Positions 24,040 through 36,566 of a DNA stretch of 64,000 nucleotides are shown piece by piece. The position numbers were made by a program, and so were the translations under genes. The stretch's first letter is position 1. Every line of letters starts with the position of its first letter. A model generated the notes under the pieces. That model was given only the letters and a program-made list of their open reading frames with translations, ran no database searches and was not told where the DNA came from. The stretch spans positions 63,807,340 to 63,871,339 of the forward strand of contig CM046442.1 of NCBI GenBank assembly GCA_025506515.1, read 5' to 3'. The stretch comes from Flaveria trinervia. Its lineage: Eukaryota; Streptophyta; Magnoliopsida; Asterales; Asteraceae.

Positions 24040-24800
24040 ACTTTGGATGGTGGTAGGTTTGGAGGCTGTAACGTTGCTTCTTATCTGAGGTGCCAATCCC
24101 CATATGTATCTTTCAATTCAGATGTATTCTGGCGTAACCATTCGGGGTACCAATCTAGCAAGGTCATTGAATCTGGACGTGTATGCTTGGATCTCAGCAC
24201 CTTCCATGGTGTGGTTCCAAAATTCGGTCTCAATTTTCTGGAGTTCATTACGTGGGCAGTATTCTTTGAGCAACATTTCCTTTAACTGCTCCCAAGTAAG
24301 TTTGTCCGTGTTTGCATCACTCAATAGTTGAAGCTGAGAGTTCCACCATCATAATGCTACATCTTGAAAGGAACAAGTTGCATGCTTGACCTTCTGATCA
24401 TTAGAGTAATTGCTTATTGCTATAACAGTCTCCATTTTCTCAATCCATCGAATTATATCTAATGGTCCTTCCGCACCTATGAAAGTTCTTGGATTGCATC
24501 CTTGAAAAGTCTTATACGAGCACCCTTGTGGTTGTCCACTTGATGAACTACCTGGGTTTCCGTTTGTACCGGATCTGTTATTTGCACCAATACCGGAAGT
24601 TATGTTTGAGCCGTTTCCCGCTCCGTTCCAAGACCGTTACCTGCAATTTCTTGCCTTCTTCCTTGACCGGCCGCTACATTAGCATCATGTTGTTCTAAGG
24701 CTGATTTGACGTGTTGAGCTATCAACTAGGCCAGTTCCTCTGTAGTAGTTGGTAAATTGGTGTTTCCCCTTAAGGATGTATTTCGAGTTACAGGTGGCAT
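24040..24800 (-). pseudogene. Ty3/Gypsy gag fragment, minus strand
   Basis: Reading leftward from ATG 24800: MPPVTRNTSLRG, a Gln/Gly-rich linker, then the Retrotrans_gag core with the pattern LKEMLLKEYCPRNELQKIE, FNDLARLVP and MVTPEYI at 24324-24118. It is followed by IERYIWGLAPQIRS and SNVTASKPTTIQSAIAIA to about 24040. Stops and frameshifts are present. The zinc knuckle, protease and RT start are missing. Its strand and type fit the RT/RNase H fragment at 11637-12989. Confidence 0.8.
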
Positions 24801-25112
24801 GATTCAATTTTGTTTCGAAGGTAGGGGAGAAGAGGTTTAGATTACGTAAGACGTTAACATAATATTATAATTATTTATTCTTTATAATTAACTTATCCAA
24901 GATATATGTAAGTATATAAGCATTTACCACAACCAAACGGTATCATAAAAATAGAATTTTAATGTTATAAGCGGTTTGATCATACATTAACTACCATCAC
25001 ACCGACAAAGATCAAATATCCAAAAGATCATTTGTTTAATTGTCTACATAAGTTAGCGAGTTTATAACTCGATCAAAAGTTCAAGCACTCCAGCTTGCAT
25101 CTAATATCTATC
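24801..25112 (-). other. Gypsy spacer upstream of gag
   Basis: AT-rich non-coding stretch between the coiled-coil frame and the minus-strand gag start. No motif recognised. Confidence 0.4.
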
Positions 25113-25670
25113 CTAAAATGAAGCTCCACTGCCAATGTGCATCAAGTATGAAATCGTCATCAGACACAGTGTAGCCACAATGATAGAAGTCTCTACTCGC
25201 TCTCCCATCATAATCGTGTACTGCTGAGCTGTCACCAATGCAGCCTCGGCCATATCCGCTCTCTGCTCTGCCTGGATCAGTTGGTCCCTAGTCTTAGACA
25301 GACTAGTCTCCAGGTCTGCCAAACAAAAGTGCATCTGTCTTAGTGCGCTATCGTCCAATAGTCTCTCCTCCTCAATCATCATCATCCTCCCATCTAAAGC
25401 TTAACTCAGCTCATCCTGAACCCGTATCTTTTTCTTGGTTGTCAGTAGTTCCTTTTCTTGTCGTACACACTTGGCTGACAAAGTAGCCATCACTCGTTCA
25501 ATGGGTACACTACCCATGGTGATCCCACGAGGAGCAGCGGATGACTCTCCAACCTCGAAGGTGGAAGGAATCTCATCTCTCATGGCACATCCTTTTATGG
25601 CATCCATGATCCATCCCCATTGGTCATCAAGAGGTCTGGCTCGTTTGGGCATAGGTGTTTTCTCCATACC
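25113..25670 (-). pseudogene. Coiled-coil ORF upstream of Gypsy gag, minus strand
   Basis: Two adjoining frames (from about 25670 to 25401, and 25385 to 25113) in the same direction as the gag at 24800. The first part has KTPMPKRARPLDDQWGW and ends in a lysine-rich segment. The second has heptad-like content (LADLETSLSKTRDQLIQ, AEQRADMAEAAL) and a hydrophobic C-terminus. It resembles coiled-coil extensions I associate with Asteraceae Gypsy polyproteins. Upstream sequence is replaced by the Sirevirus-like repeat at 25671. Confidence 0.5.
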
Positions 25671-26202
25671 AAGTATAGATTCTTCTAAAGAGAAATTAAC
25701 CCTCGGAAGATGTTTCATATATCTTCCAAAGCAAAATTTCTACAAGGAAAATCTTCTTCTTGGAAGAATTTTTAGCCTCGGAATAAGCGATTGATGATTT
25801 ATCAGATCTACTTCTAAAGCTTATAAATTCTTCATTCGAAGAGCACATTGCTCTTAGAAGTAAGAATTTACCTTCGGATGTTAAGTTGGCTTCGGAAGAA
25901 GGTTACCTTCAGAAATCTCTTATACTTCAAAAGAAGACCTTCCTATGTAACGTAAGTCTTTGGGCCCCATAGCTGTAAAAGGGAAAGATTTTCTTATTGA
26001 TGTCGGAATATTTTAAATGTATTTAACATTACCGTCGTTGTCATATTATACCCAAACCATCACTTCACCTTATCCATCCGCCACTTTCACCCATTTAAAT
26101 ATTTCGACTTACCCATTTTAATCGTTTTACCGATTTCACTACCCAAAGCTTTCTTCATCTCCAATTTACCCAAATCAAGCTCATTTATCTGCTTCATTCT
26201 CA

Positions 26203-27082
26203 ATGGCGCTTAACCCCCAGCATAATCAAGTCTCACTCTTGGATTCATCCATGCATGCTGACTTCTTTGCAATCATCTCCTTCCTAACCCAATCCACTTA
26301 CTTCACAGCCCTAACTGTCAACCCCACCGTGTATTTAAACCAGATCGCTGATTTTTGGGAGAATGCACAGATCATAACCCAAAATGGGGTTAGGGTTTTG
26401 AGGTCCATCATTTGTGACCAGGAATTGATCATATCCAAACACTCATTAGGGAGCATCTCAAGCTTCACGATGATTGTTCACCAACAGAGTTCCTCGAGAC
26501 TGAGGTTGACGAAACATATTCTTTAATGGGATACGGAGGTGATGTCAGCAGGTCCACTATCTACAAGTTTAACTTCTCATACAGTGGAAGTTCCTACTGC
26601 TATCATCCTTCACTGTTTGTCAAACAAGTCAGGGGGATGGGATCAAATCCCATATGAACTAGGTTGTCTAGTTCACAGGTTTGGTAAGAGGCTTCCACTT
26701 TAATTACTCCAGATTTATGCTGACCAATTTGATGGGAAACCTTCAAAGGGAGACATTCTATATGTATGCTAGGTTCATCCAACACCTTATCAACTCTGAG
26801 TTGGACCAGAGCATGCTTGTCTGCTCAGCTACTCTTCAAGTCCCTCACATGAGGCTGACCATCTTCAAGATTCTGAAGAGGATGTCCACCAACTTCACCG
26901 GAAGAGACACTCCACTTCTTCCAGGTATGATTGAGTGCATAGCTCCTGGTGAAATCCTTGTTAACCCCACAGGTGATGAACCCACACCAGCAACCACCCT
27001 CACATTGCTAGTTCTACCATCTCACCCTATCAAATACACATATCAAAGATGCCCATACAAGCCCTTATTCAGTCTACTCTGA
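26203..27082 (+). pseudogene. Extra ORF of Sirevirus-like remnant 1, N-terminal part
   Basis: Starts at ATG 26203 (MALNPQHNQVSLLD). The start resembles an ORF widespread in Asteraceae Copia elements (pattern FAIISFLTQSTYFTALTVNPT, then IADFWENA). Frameshifts near 26440 and 26590 and a stop near 26700 break it. It resumes with NYSRFMLTNLMGNLQR and ends near 27082. The function of this ORF is not known, and it is often misnamed in automatic annotation. No signal peptide or membrane segment is evident. Confidence 0.65.
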
Positions 27083-27495
27083 TTGATCAAAGCCCCTTCT
27101 GTTCTAACCAAAAGACTAGAGTGGAAACATGGGCTCCCACTTATCTGAGGTCTCACCTTCTTTCACCATTAACCACAATATAGGATTTGAGTTTCCTTAG
27201 TCTCAATCCTTAGAGCCTAAAACCCAAGATGAAAGCCCTAAGGGTGAGTCTCTATACTCCCTTGAGAAGCCAAAAAGGGACAACCCCACCATAGGCTCAA
27301 TACCAATAGACATTGATCAAAGTCACGGGGTCAATAGGTATAACTTCCATATCCTTTATTGACCTATTGATAAGAATTGATAAGGAGATTATATCTCTTC
27401 ATGGCAATGAAGTTGATCCATAACACCCTCTTAAGGATCAGCAAAGCTTAGAGGGACCTCTTATCTCTAGCCCACATCAACAAAACCCAACTGAG

Positions 27496-27900
27496 GTGAG
27501 TCCCACTAATATGGAAGGGACTCATGTAGATTCAATTGCCACTACTAAAAGGGCCTTATTGGATCCTCAAGGCAGTTGTAATGTTTTTGAGTCTGAATCT
27601 ACGACAATTATGCTCTTTGATGTCTCTGAAAGAGACATCATTAGGCATGGGAAACTAGGGTGCCAAGAAACCACACCTGGTGGTGAGGATGAACATACTA
27701 GGTATGTTATCTCATCTCCCAGCGATTCTTCAAAAGAAGATGAGGGAAGTCTGAAACTCATAATTAAAGACCTACTTTCTAAAGTCTCAAACCTTGAATC
27801 TAAGGTTAAGACTTTAGAGGATAGGTCTGCCACTTAGCAACTTGAGATTGAAAATCTCAAGGCTCAACTAGCTGAGAAATAAATTGAGAGATTTGTTAGG
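27496..27900 (+). pseudogene. Coiled-coil part of extra ORF, remnant 1
   Basis: Frame 27496-27837: an acidic, Ser-rich segment followed by a leucine heptad pattern (LIIKDLLSKVSNLESKVKTL). After a TAG it continues with QLEIENLKAQLAEK. A coiled coil here suggests self-association of the product, by inference only. 27900-28444 is decayed sequence with no clear domain. Confidence 0.5.
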
Positions 27901-28444
27901 CATGTACCCATTTAGGTCTCATTGTCCTCGTCCTTTAGCTCATCTAGCTCTGAAGATGATTCTACCAAAAAAAGGGAGAGTGTTTAGAGGCAAACACATG
28001 TGGAACCACAGGGTCAATCTTTAACATCTCTAGCTTCAAGATACCCTACTCATCAAGCAATAGTTTTTCCTGAGCCTCATCCAATTGTTCTTCAAATAGA
28101 TCAAAGGATGCCCAAGATCTGAACAGGTTCTTCTCTAAGTTCCCGCTTGGATCTTCCATTGAACAGCTAAGCCCTGATGTTGTTGTGGCCTACTTTGGAG
28201 CTTCAGAGCTTCAGAGGCTGAATCCACCTTGTACCGCTGTCAAAGAAGTTGGTCAACCTAAGGTCTGCATGAACCTGAGATTAATTTCAAAAGGGAAATG
28301 GAAACTGATGGCCAATAACTAAAACAGTTAGGATAAAGAGTGTATTGCCACGGACTTTCGAAATTGAAGTCAAAGCCTCGGAAGAACAATTCAATCTTTC
28401 GAAGCTGAGATGGAAGTATAATGAGCATTGGAAGGAAATCATAT

Positions 28445-28800
28445 TGATTTGTGATCGTTGATGATTTTACAAGATTTACATGGGTCTTCTTTTTATGAAC
28501 TAAGGATGAAACTACTGAAACATTAAAATCGTTTATTCTTAAAATTGAAAATAAAATTGATCACATGGTTAAGATAATTAGAAGTGATCAAGGAACTGAG
28601 TTTAAGAATCACGTTCTTGACTCATTCTATAACTCAAAAGGGATTGCCAGACAATACAGTGCTCCTAGAACTCCTTAACAAAACGGTGTTGTTGAGAGGA
28701 GGAATAGGATAATGATTGAGGCTGCTCGGACCATATTAGCTGATTTAAAGCTGCCTCTAACATTATGGGCAGAGGCGGTTAGCATTGCATGTTATGTGCA
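28445..28800 (+). pseudogene. Copia integrase core fragment, remnant 2
   Basis: Contains the integrase core pattern: DDFTRFTWVFF, then SDQGTEFKNH, then GVVERRNRIMIEAAR and LPLTLWAEAV. The D-D-E residues are recognisable. Two in-frame stops (near 28479 and 28676) disrupt it. The sequence then jumps at about 28805 straight to RNase H, so all of RT is deleted. Confidence 0.8.
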
Positions 28801-28853
28801 GACCTGAGGGGGAGGATACTGTTAAGCATCAGTAAAGGGCAATCATTGGGTCT

Positions 28854-29492
28854 TTGATGTATCTCACTGCAAGTAGACCTGATATCATGTTTGCAGCATG
28901 CATTTGTGCAAGATATCAAGCTGCTCCAAAGGTGTCTCACCTAGTTGTTGCCATGAGAATCCCTAGATACCTTAAAGGAGCACCTAAACTAGGTCTTTGG
29001 TATCCAAGGAATAGCAACTTCAATCTCTATGGCTATTCTGATAGTGACTACGGTGGTTGCAACATCAACAAGAAATCAACATCAGGAGGATGTCAATTTC
29101 TTGGTGGAAGGATTATCTAATGGCAATGCAAGAAGAAATCATGTGTCTGTACATCTACTGCTGAAACCGAATGCATTGTTGCTGCAAGTTGCTGTGCTCA
29201 ACTATTGTGGATTCAGAATCAAATGCAAGGCTATGGATTCAACTTCATGAGCACTCCTATCCACATTGACAACAATAGTGCTATCTCCATTACTGAAAAT
29301 CCAGTGAAGCACTCTAAGACAAAGCATATCAACATCAGGTATCATTTCATAAGAGATATTCAAGAGAAAATTTTGATTAAGCTAATCAAAGTTGATTCAA
29401 ATGAAAAATATGTTGATTTGTTCACCAAAGCCTTTGATAAACAAAGATTTAAGTATCTCATTACAGCTATTGGGATGATAAACATTGATTAG
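28854..29492 (+). pseudogene. Copia RT end and RNase H fragment, remnant 2
   Basis: Opens with the RT thumb motif LMYLTASRPDIMFA. RNase H follows with YSDSDYGGCN, the STAETE motif broken by a stop near 29120 and a frameshift, then IHIDNNSAISITENPVKHSKTKHI and the C-terminal ADLFTKAF-like segment. It stops at 29490. The spacer that follows leads to the second copy of the extra ORF. Confidence 0.85.
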
Positions 29493-29583
29493 TCTATCTC
29501 CGTTGAAAACCTTTTTAAATGTGCAATGTCTTTTGTCAAATCAATTTAAGCCATGTTACAATAGGTTATCTCTAAAATCTTTC

Positions 29584-31590
29584 TAAGTATAGATTCTTCT
29601 GAAGAGAAATTAACCCTCGGAAGATGTTTCATATATCTTCCAAAGCAAAATTTCTCCAAGGAAAATCTTCTTCTCGGAAGAATTTTTAGTCTCCGAAGAA
29701 GCGATTGATAATTTATCAGATCTACTTCTGAAGCTTATAAATTCTTCATTCGAAGAGCACATTGCTCTTAGAAGTAAGAATTTACCTTCGGATGTTAAGT
29801 TGGCTTCGGAAGAAGGTTACCTTTAGAAATCTCTTATACTTCAAAAGAAGACCTTCCTATGTAACGTAAGTCTTTGGGCCCCATAGCTGTAAAAGGGAAA
29901 GATTTTCTTATTGATGTCGGAATATTTTAATTGTATTTAACCTTACCGTCGTTGTCATATTATACCCAAACCATCACTTCACCTTATCCATCCGCCACTT
30001 TTACCCATTTAAATATTTCGACTTACCCATTTTAATCGTTTTACCGATTTCACTACCCAAAGCTTTCTTCATCTCCAATTTACCCAAATCAAGCTTATTT
30101 ATCTGCTTCATTCTAAATGGCGCTTAACCCCCAGCACAATCAAGTCTCATTCTTGGATCCATCCATGCATACTGACTTCTTTGCAATCATCTCCTTTCTA
30201 ACCCAATCCACTTACTTCATAGCCCTAACTGTGAACCCCACCATGTATTCAAACCAGATGGCTGATTTTTAGGAGAATGCACAGATCATAGCCCAGAATG
30301 GGGTTAGGGTTTTGAGGTCCATCATTTGTGACCAGCAATTTATCATATCCAAACATCTCATTAGGGAGCATCTCAAGCTTCACGATGATTGTTCACCAAC
30401 GGAGTTCCTCGAGACTGGGGTTGATGAAACATATTCCTTAATGGGATACGGGGGTGATGTCAGCAGGTCCACTATCTACAAGTTTAACTTCTCATACCAG
30501 TGGAAGTTCCTACTGCACATTATCCTTCACTATTTGTCAAACAAGTCAGGGGGATGGGATCAAATCCCATATGAACTAGGCTGTCTAGTTCACAGGTTTG
30601 GTAAGAGGCTTCCATTTTAATTACTCTAGATTTATGCTGACCAATTTGATAGGAAACCTTCAAAGGGAGACATTCTATATGTATGCTAGGTTCATCCAAC
30701 ACCTTATCAACTGTGAGTTGGACCAGAGCAATCTTGTCTGCTCAGCTGCTCTTCAAGTCCCTCACATGAGGCTGACCATCTTCAAGATTCTGAAGAGGAT
30801 GTCCACCAACTTCACCGGAAGAGACACTCCACTTCTTCCACGTATGATTGAGTGCATAGCTCCTGGTGACATCCCTGTTAACCCCACAGGTGATGAACCC
30901 ACACCAGCAACCACTTGGCCTCAACTCTGATTCCCTAAATAATGAAGAGAAAAAGCTAACGAGAAGGCTAGTGACTCTACTGGATTCCAATAAAGGGGAT
31001 AGAGTGCCAATTAATCCCCTTGTGCCAAGAAAGAAGATCATCCAATGGAGGTTCGAAGACTCTTCTCACAACTTTGTTGTTGAGAGAATGGATAGATAAA
31101 CAGGCTCAATGCCTCATCTCTGCTACACTTAAGCAGATTTGATATTGTTGAGTTAGCAAAGAAGCCATTTTACAACCCCTCCAACTTCGAGATAGCTGCT
31201 CACATCAAGAATCATCTAAGCAGCCTTCATCTGGCTGAGCTGACTGCAAGGATCAAGATTGAAAAGGAGCTAAAACTAAGAGACGAGGAGGAAAGGAAAG
31301 GATCAACAACCAAAGGCAAAGCCTTTCTTCAAATGGTTGAAGGTACCGACCTTGAATCCATAGTTAGATAGGAGTATGACTATAACTCCCATCAACTAAC
31401 TCTCTTTAGGGGGCGCAACAAAGGGTGCGTGTCATTTAGTGTGACAAACTGGATCTCCTGTCCACTAATGACTTGTATAAACTTCTTAACATAACTTCAA
31501 GGAAGAATAAAGAAATGGATAAACATCTTCTATCCCTGGTGCTGAAGGTTTTGAGAAGCAAGAATAAGTGAGGTTTTGGTAGCATCAGCC
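29584..31590 (+). pseudogene. Extra ORF region, second copy (remnant 2)
   Basis: 29584 to about 30911 repeats 25671 to about 26994 with few differences. The start ATG is at 30117 and a TAG stop falls at about 30270. Open parts are 30312-30620 and 30598-30930. After the divergence point a different C-terminal half follows (LNNEEKKLTRRL, VPRKKIIQWRFEDSS), ending in a decayed lysine-rich part before the purine tract TAGGGGGAG at 31591-31599. Confidence 0.65.
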
Positions 31591-31599
31591 TAGGGGGAG

Positions 31600-32434
31600 T
31601 TTTTTGGATCTAGAAAGGTTGGTGCAACCAAAACCAAAGACTTAAAGAATTTTGGTGCTACTAATAAAGGACTTCCAAAGCTAAGTGTGGAAGTTCCGAA
31701 GGCAAATGGAGTTCTTTCAAAGACAAAGTTCAAGAAAAATATTCAAAGGAAAACTCCAACTTCCGAAGACAAAGTCTTCTCTTCAAAAGTTCAAGACTTA
31801 GAAGATTTCAAGACAATGACATCCGAAGTAGAAGTCCCCAAGCCTCGGAAGAAGTAAGCCTCTTCCGAAGTATAATTGGCCTCGGAAGAACTTGTTTTTC
31901 TGAAGCCAATTAACCTTCGGAAGGCACTGCTATAAACAAGTGGACATAAGTATGGTCCTTCTAACACTCCATTGCAGACCTCTGATATACTGCATGACGT
32001 TTTCTCAAAAGCCCATGTAGTTAATGATACTTTATTCCACTGTTCACCTTTATTAGTTAGTATAGTTACCAACTTTAGTTGGTGACAAACGGTAAGTCAT
32101 GGACATGTAATGACTACCAAGTCTTAGATAAGACATTATCTAAGATACCTTAACATTAGCTTTGTAGTATTTGCTTTAGTTATAGGTTTCAAGCTTGTAT
32201 CAAAGTATATTTGACTGTAGGTGATAGTATATATAGTTTCTCATTGTAATTCTAGTAACATACTTGTAAGAGTCTTGTAATACTTTGAGTTGAGAAGTAA
32301 TATATACAAGTACCTTGAAAATTATTTTCTTGTGTTCTTTTTTACTTAATATATTATTATCAACTCTTAGAAGAGATTCTGCTTCATTAAAAACGCGTGT
32401 GATTAAGTAAGTTTTTGAGAAAAACAAAGTGCTA
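31600..32434 (+). repeat. 3' LTR of Sirevirus-like remnant 2
   Basis: Begins right after the polypurine tract and ends about GTGCTAGTGACA, where minus-strand Copia sequence takes over. It is rich in TTCCGAAG / CTTCGGAAG words and has a T-rich 3' third. The exact 5' terminus is uncertain because the expected TG is not clear. Confidence 0.6.
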
Positions 32435-35400
32435 GTGACAGATATCGATCCTGCAAACTTTTCTTGGCATTCCAGTTACCAAATCATTCTTATCAATTTA
32501 TTCATGTTTTTAACATTACATGGCACGTTCTTTTATGTCAGAGGAAAGACTCATCACTATTTGCTTTAGATAGAAAGCAGAAAACTTCTCCTAAGGGAGA
32601 TGTTTTTTGCAAGTCCATCTTGTACATGTTCCATCTACTAGGGGCTCTGAGCAGGATATGCTCTTAAGGAATAACCACCCAGGGCTTGAGAACAATGCAC
32701 TTATGCTCAGTGAAAAGCATGTTGCGACTCTAATCAAAAAATTGAGATACACTCTAAAGATTGTATCTAAGCTCCTTGAAAAATTTTACCTTCTCAATGT
32801 TGAGCTTACCATTTGTGACCCTACCCCTTCTAGTAATGTAACCTCCAGCATCCTTTCCAAATGCAACTGGCCCTCCATCAATTTTCTCAAAATTTTAGAG
32901 TAGTGACCATTGCCTGTCATGTGCTTGGAAAGGCCACTATCAATGATCCATACATTCATGTTTGTCTTGATTTGTTCCTGCATAAAAGAGATGGTTAGTT
33001 ACATTGGAAACCCAAGCCTTGTTAGTCTTGGGCTTATCAAAAGAAGTTAAAGACGACACAACAGGTTTTGATCCTATGGTCAAATTTGGAGGATCATTTG
33101 AAGATGTTGATAAACAACTTTCAGTCACTTGGTATTTCTTTGTCTTCCACACCACCTTTGCAAGCTTAGACTTGACCTTCAATGCTCTAGAAGTTTTCAC
33201 AAATTCGGAAGTTTTGGAGACTGAACCTTTGAAAGATCTTACAAACACTCTAGGAAGCTTCAGTACTTCAGAAGTATTCCTTTCTTCCGATACCAACTTT
33301 TCTTCCGAAGGCAAGTTTTCACTGGTCTTCTTCATCATTTTGGAGCTTCCTAAAGGAAAAGAGTTTCCAACCGAAGCTTTCTTCTTCTTCAAACTCTCAA
33401 AAGTTTCTTTCTTGATCATGTGAACAGTATTTTAGGATTGTAGAGGCAATCCTTTGTAAAATAACAAGTACTACCACTCATGATGCAGTCCATTTTCTTC
33501 CTTGTGAGAGTCTTCCTTTGGGAACAAAGCTGAACTTGATTACTTTCCTTCTCCATCTTCATCTTTGCAAATGATGTGGCAATTCTTTTAGGGTGAGAAC
33601 TACCTTTGGAGTTGGATGATTCAGGTTATGTAGTAGTTGTACAAAACTTATCAACCTACTTCATGATGTTGGAATGATTTGGACATAAACTAAAACTCAG
33701 TAGTAATAGAGTTCAAGTTTGAGTCTTCAATCTTAACCATTTCAAAACCTGTAGAGATAAAAACTTGTTTCTATATAGAGTTAAAAGTGGCCTTAATCTC
33801 TTGAGCTCTTGGACTTTCTTTTGGCCTTTCTGATCAAGTTCTTCCTTCTAGACATGGTCATCCCAGCTTCCTTTCTCTCCTCAGAAGAAAACCCTTCTTA
33901 GAATGCTCTTCTTCACTGTTCTCAGAGACATTCTTCATTATTTCCTCTTCATTCTCTTCACTCATGGGTCTATGAAAGGAAGCTCATCTTCACAAGTTTC
34001 ACACCTAGGAGATCTTATGGACAAGATTGTGTGTGGAGGAGCTATCTCAGTAGATCATAGTCCCTACTTATTCTGATAACACACTTTTGCATGTAGGGAT
34101 GAGGATATTATGTTTTTGAAGGTCTTTTCTTCAAAACATATTTTTCTGCCCCGGCTTTGCTGATTACAAGCTCCGCTTGGCATTCAATTAACTTAGTGAT
34201 GAGATCTTTGATTTGAGTCTTATAATTTGTGTGCTCTGTTTAAGAGTTGAATGGTTTTCTCTAAATCTTTAGTTATAAGTTTGTAATCATTTTCAACAAT
34301 TTTGAAAATAGATTTTAAGATATTAATGACTCAAGATCAGATCTCATCTCTATGTTATCAGACCTATATCTGTGAACTTTAGCAATACATTTAAGTGTAC
34401 AAAGAGTGTTACAATACCTTGGCTTCATCATGGTTAGCCATCAGTGCTTGATTTGGAGATGCATCTTCCACCTAAAAGCTCCAGTAAAAGCCTCTTATTC
34501 AAAAGCAACTGCAGCTTGATGCTTGGCTTCTCATTCTGGTTGGCTCTGTCAGTGTAGTTTGGTTTGGTTTATGCTTGGCCACCATTTGTCCTTAGTGCCT
34601 TGCATTCTCTAGCAAAGTGTCCCAGTTGGTTACAGTTGTAACATTTCACTTTTTTGTCCAGTCCAAACTTTCCACTAGCTGCATTGCTTGGAAAATTTCT
34701 CACTATCCTCTTGTTGAACTTCTTGGCTCTATGAGTGAGAAGTGCCATTTGTTGAACTATCTCCATGTACTCTAGATCATCTAAATAGATGCTGTCAAGA
34801 TCTTCAAGGGTGAATAGAAAGTTGCTAGTACTTTTATCAATAGACACAAAAGCTTGTGAAGAGTTTGTCTCATGGAATGGATCTCTTTGAGTGTAACTCT
34901 CCTTTGGTGTCTCTGGGAAGGTAATGAAAGGACCTTTGAGTGTAACTCTCCTTTGGTTCTCTAAAATCCCTTTCAACCACATGAAGGGCTGAACTTAGTT
35001 GATTGCTGAAGTTACTAGATGGATTTTGCATGTTCATCTCTATCTGGTATCCATTAAAAATACCATACAACTAGGTAAGAGTGAGAGTCTTAAGGTTCTC
35101 AGATCTCTTGATAACAACACAATAATGTATCCATTGTCTAGAAAGAGAGGACATGAACTTCCTTACAATGTCTCTATTTTCAAGAGTTACTCCAACATCC
35201 ATTAGAGTATCCACGATCTCAACATACCTAACGTATTATTAAGTCATGGTCTCACCTGCTTTGGAGGTGAAGTTCTCAAACGGCTGCTTCAAGAGGTCCT
35301 TCTTGTTCTCTTTTGCTTCAGTGGACCCCTCATACATGAGTTTCAATGTATCCTATAGTTGTTTAGTAATTTTTCACTTCTTAAAGCCCTTGTATATGGA

Positions 35401-35690
35401 GTTTGGAAAAGCACTTTGGAGGGTAGTCATGGCTTTCTGATCTATATCTATTCTCTTTCTATCTTTTTTAGAATAGTCAGCCACCTCCTTGGAATCATAC
35501 CAACCCCAACAGCAGCTGAAGAGATGCTTGGCATGTGAGGCCTAGGGACAACAAATTCCCACATCCTAGAGTCTTGAGACTTGATAAAGGCTTCCATTCT
35601 TTGACACCAAGTATAAACGTTTTTAGGAGTTATCACTGGGGACTTTGTCATGATTCCGGTTTCCGTATCAGTCTTTGTGAGAGCTGCCAT
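32435..35690 (-). pseudogene. Sirevirus-like Copia gag-protease, minus strand, truncated
   Basis: Reading leftward from ATG 35690: gag (MAALTKTDTETG, then VYTWCQRMEAFIKSQDSRMW); a CCHC knuckle, CYNCNQLGHFARECK, at about 34650-34606; a Lys/Ser/Glu-rich linker (33419-32940); a protease segment WIIDSGLSKHMTGN at about 32955-32910; and a fragment of GAG-pre-integrase (MNKLIRM, LVTGMPRKV) near 32500. It ends at 32435 against the plus-strand LTR. Many stops and frameshifts. Integrase, RT and RNase H are missing. Confidence 0.8.
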
Positions 35691-35774
35691 TTGAGTTGTT
35701 AAGTGTTTTATGAGACTGAAGGATCTAAGTGGCGAGATCTTACAATCAAGAGCCTCGAATGCTCTAATAACAAA
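35691..35774 (-). other. Primer binding site and short leader
   Basis: Short leader. On the minus strand TGTTATTAGAGC (about 35771 to 35760) is a diverged form of the initiator-tRNA-Met site TGGTATCAGAGC. Confidence 0.5.
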
Positions 35775-36566
35775 TGTAGGACCATTTAAGGGATGGTCAA
35801 TACACTTAGTCTCACAATGAGAAGAGTGTTTAGAACACTGACAGTTTAAATAGGGAACCAGAACTTTGATTATGATACTATGAACACAAGTAAACAAGAG
35901 ACAGAAACTTAAGAACAACAAAGATGTTTGGTTTTCTAGATTGTAGTATATGCTTCTCAAGTTTTATTACAAGTAATACAAAGCATGAGAATAAGTACAC
36001 GGACTTGAGACACTTTATACTACATCCTACAGCCAGTCATACTTAAAAGGCTAGCTGGATACATTTGATCTAGACAACAAAATTAATGTAGAGTCAAAAG
36101 GCAGATATGCCTTTTGACTAGTGACTATGACATGTCATAGCTCACATCCTAATATATTACAAAAAGGATAAAAGTATATAAAGTAGAAAGTTACAGACTT
36201 AAGACCCCAACGTATAGTTACAAAAAGCATGGACAATTTACCAACTTGTATAAGTTGGTAAGTCTTCAGAGTTGTAGTGGAAAGTTGATCAGCTTTATGA
36301 AAAGTACATCAGATTAAGCATATTCTTTAAAGTCTTCAGAAGAAATCTCTCTTCACTTTATGGCTTCGAAAGACGTTGCCTTGAAGCTTCTAAAGACTTT
36401 ACTTTTGGCTTCGAAAGATATTAATCTTACCTTCTAAAGATTTTACACTTAGAATATTTCTGATGCATGGTGTAAACTTCCGAAGCAACTTCTACTTTGC
36501 ACTAAGTGCATGCATGCATGAAAGACTTGGTTTGTTTTGAGTACATCAGCCTATCAATAAGTCTTA
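35775..36566 (-). repeat. 5' LTR of minus-strand Sirevirus-like element
   Basis: About 792 bp. On the minus strand it starts TGTAAGACTT and ends GGTCCTACA. Homologous to 57590-58315 over most of its length (CCTACAGCCAGTCATACTT, AGGCAGATATGCCTTTTGAC, GCATGCATGCATGAAAG). Confidence 0.7.

Larger units (their letters stand above)
25671..28444 (+). mobile_element. Sirevirus-like remnant 1 (post-pol segment, first copy)
   Basis: Holds the region between pol and the 3' LTR: a lead-in rich in CTTCGGAAG motifs (25671-26202), the extra ORF (from 26203), its coiled-coil C-terminal part (27496-27900) and a decayed end. The segment 25671 to about 26994 is repeated at 29584 to about 30911. No LTR is seen on either side, so the copy is truncated at both ends. 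Confidence 0.7.

Noticed and set aside
25113..25670. Coiled-coil ORF as an independent host gene
   Set aside because: It has the same strand as, and lies directly upstream of, a Gypsy gag with no intron or UTR features; retroelement origin is more likely.
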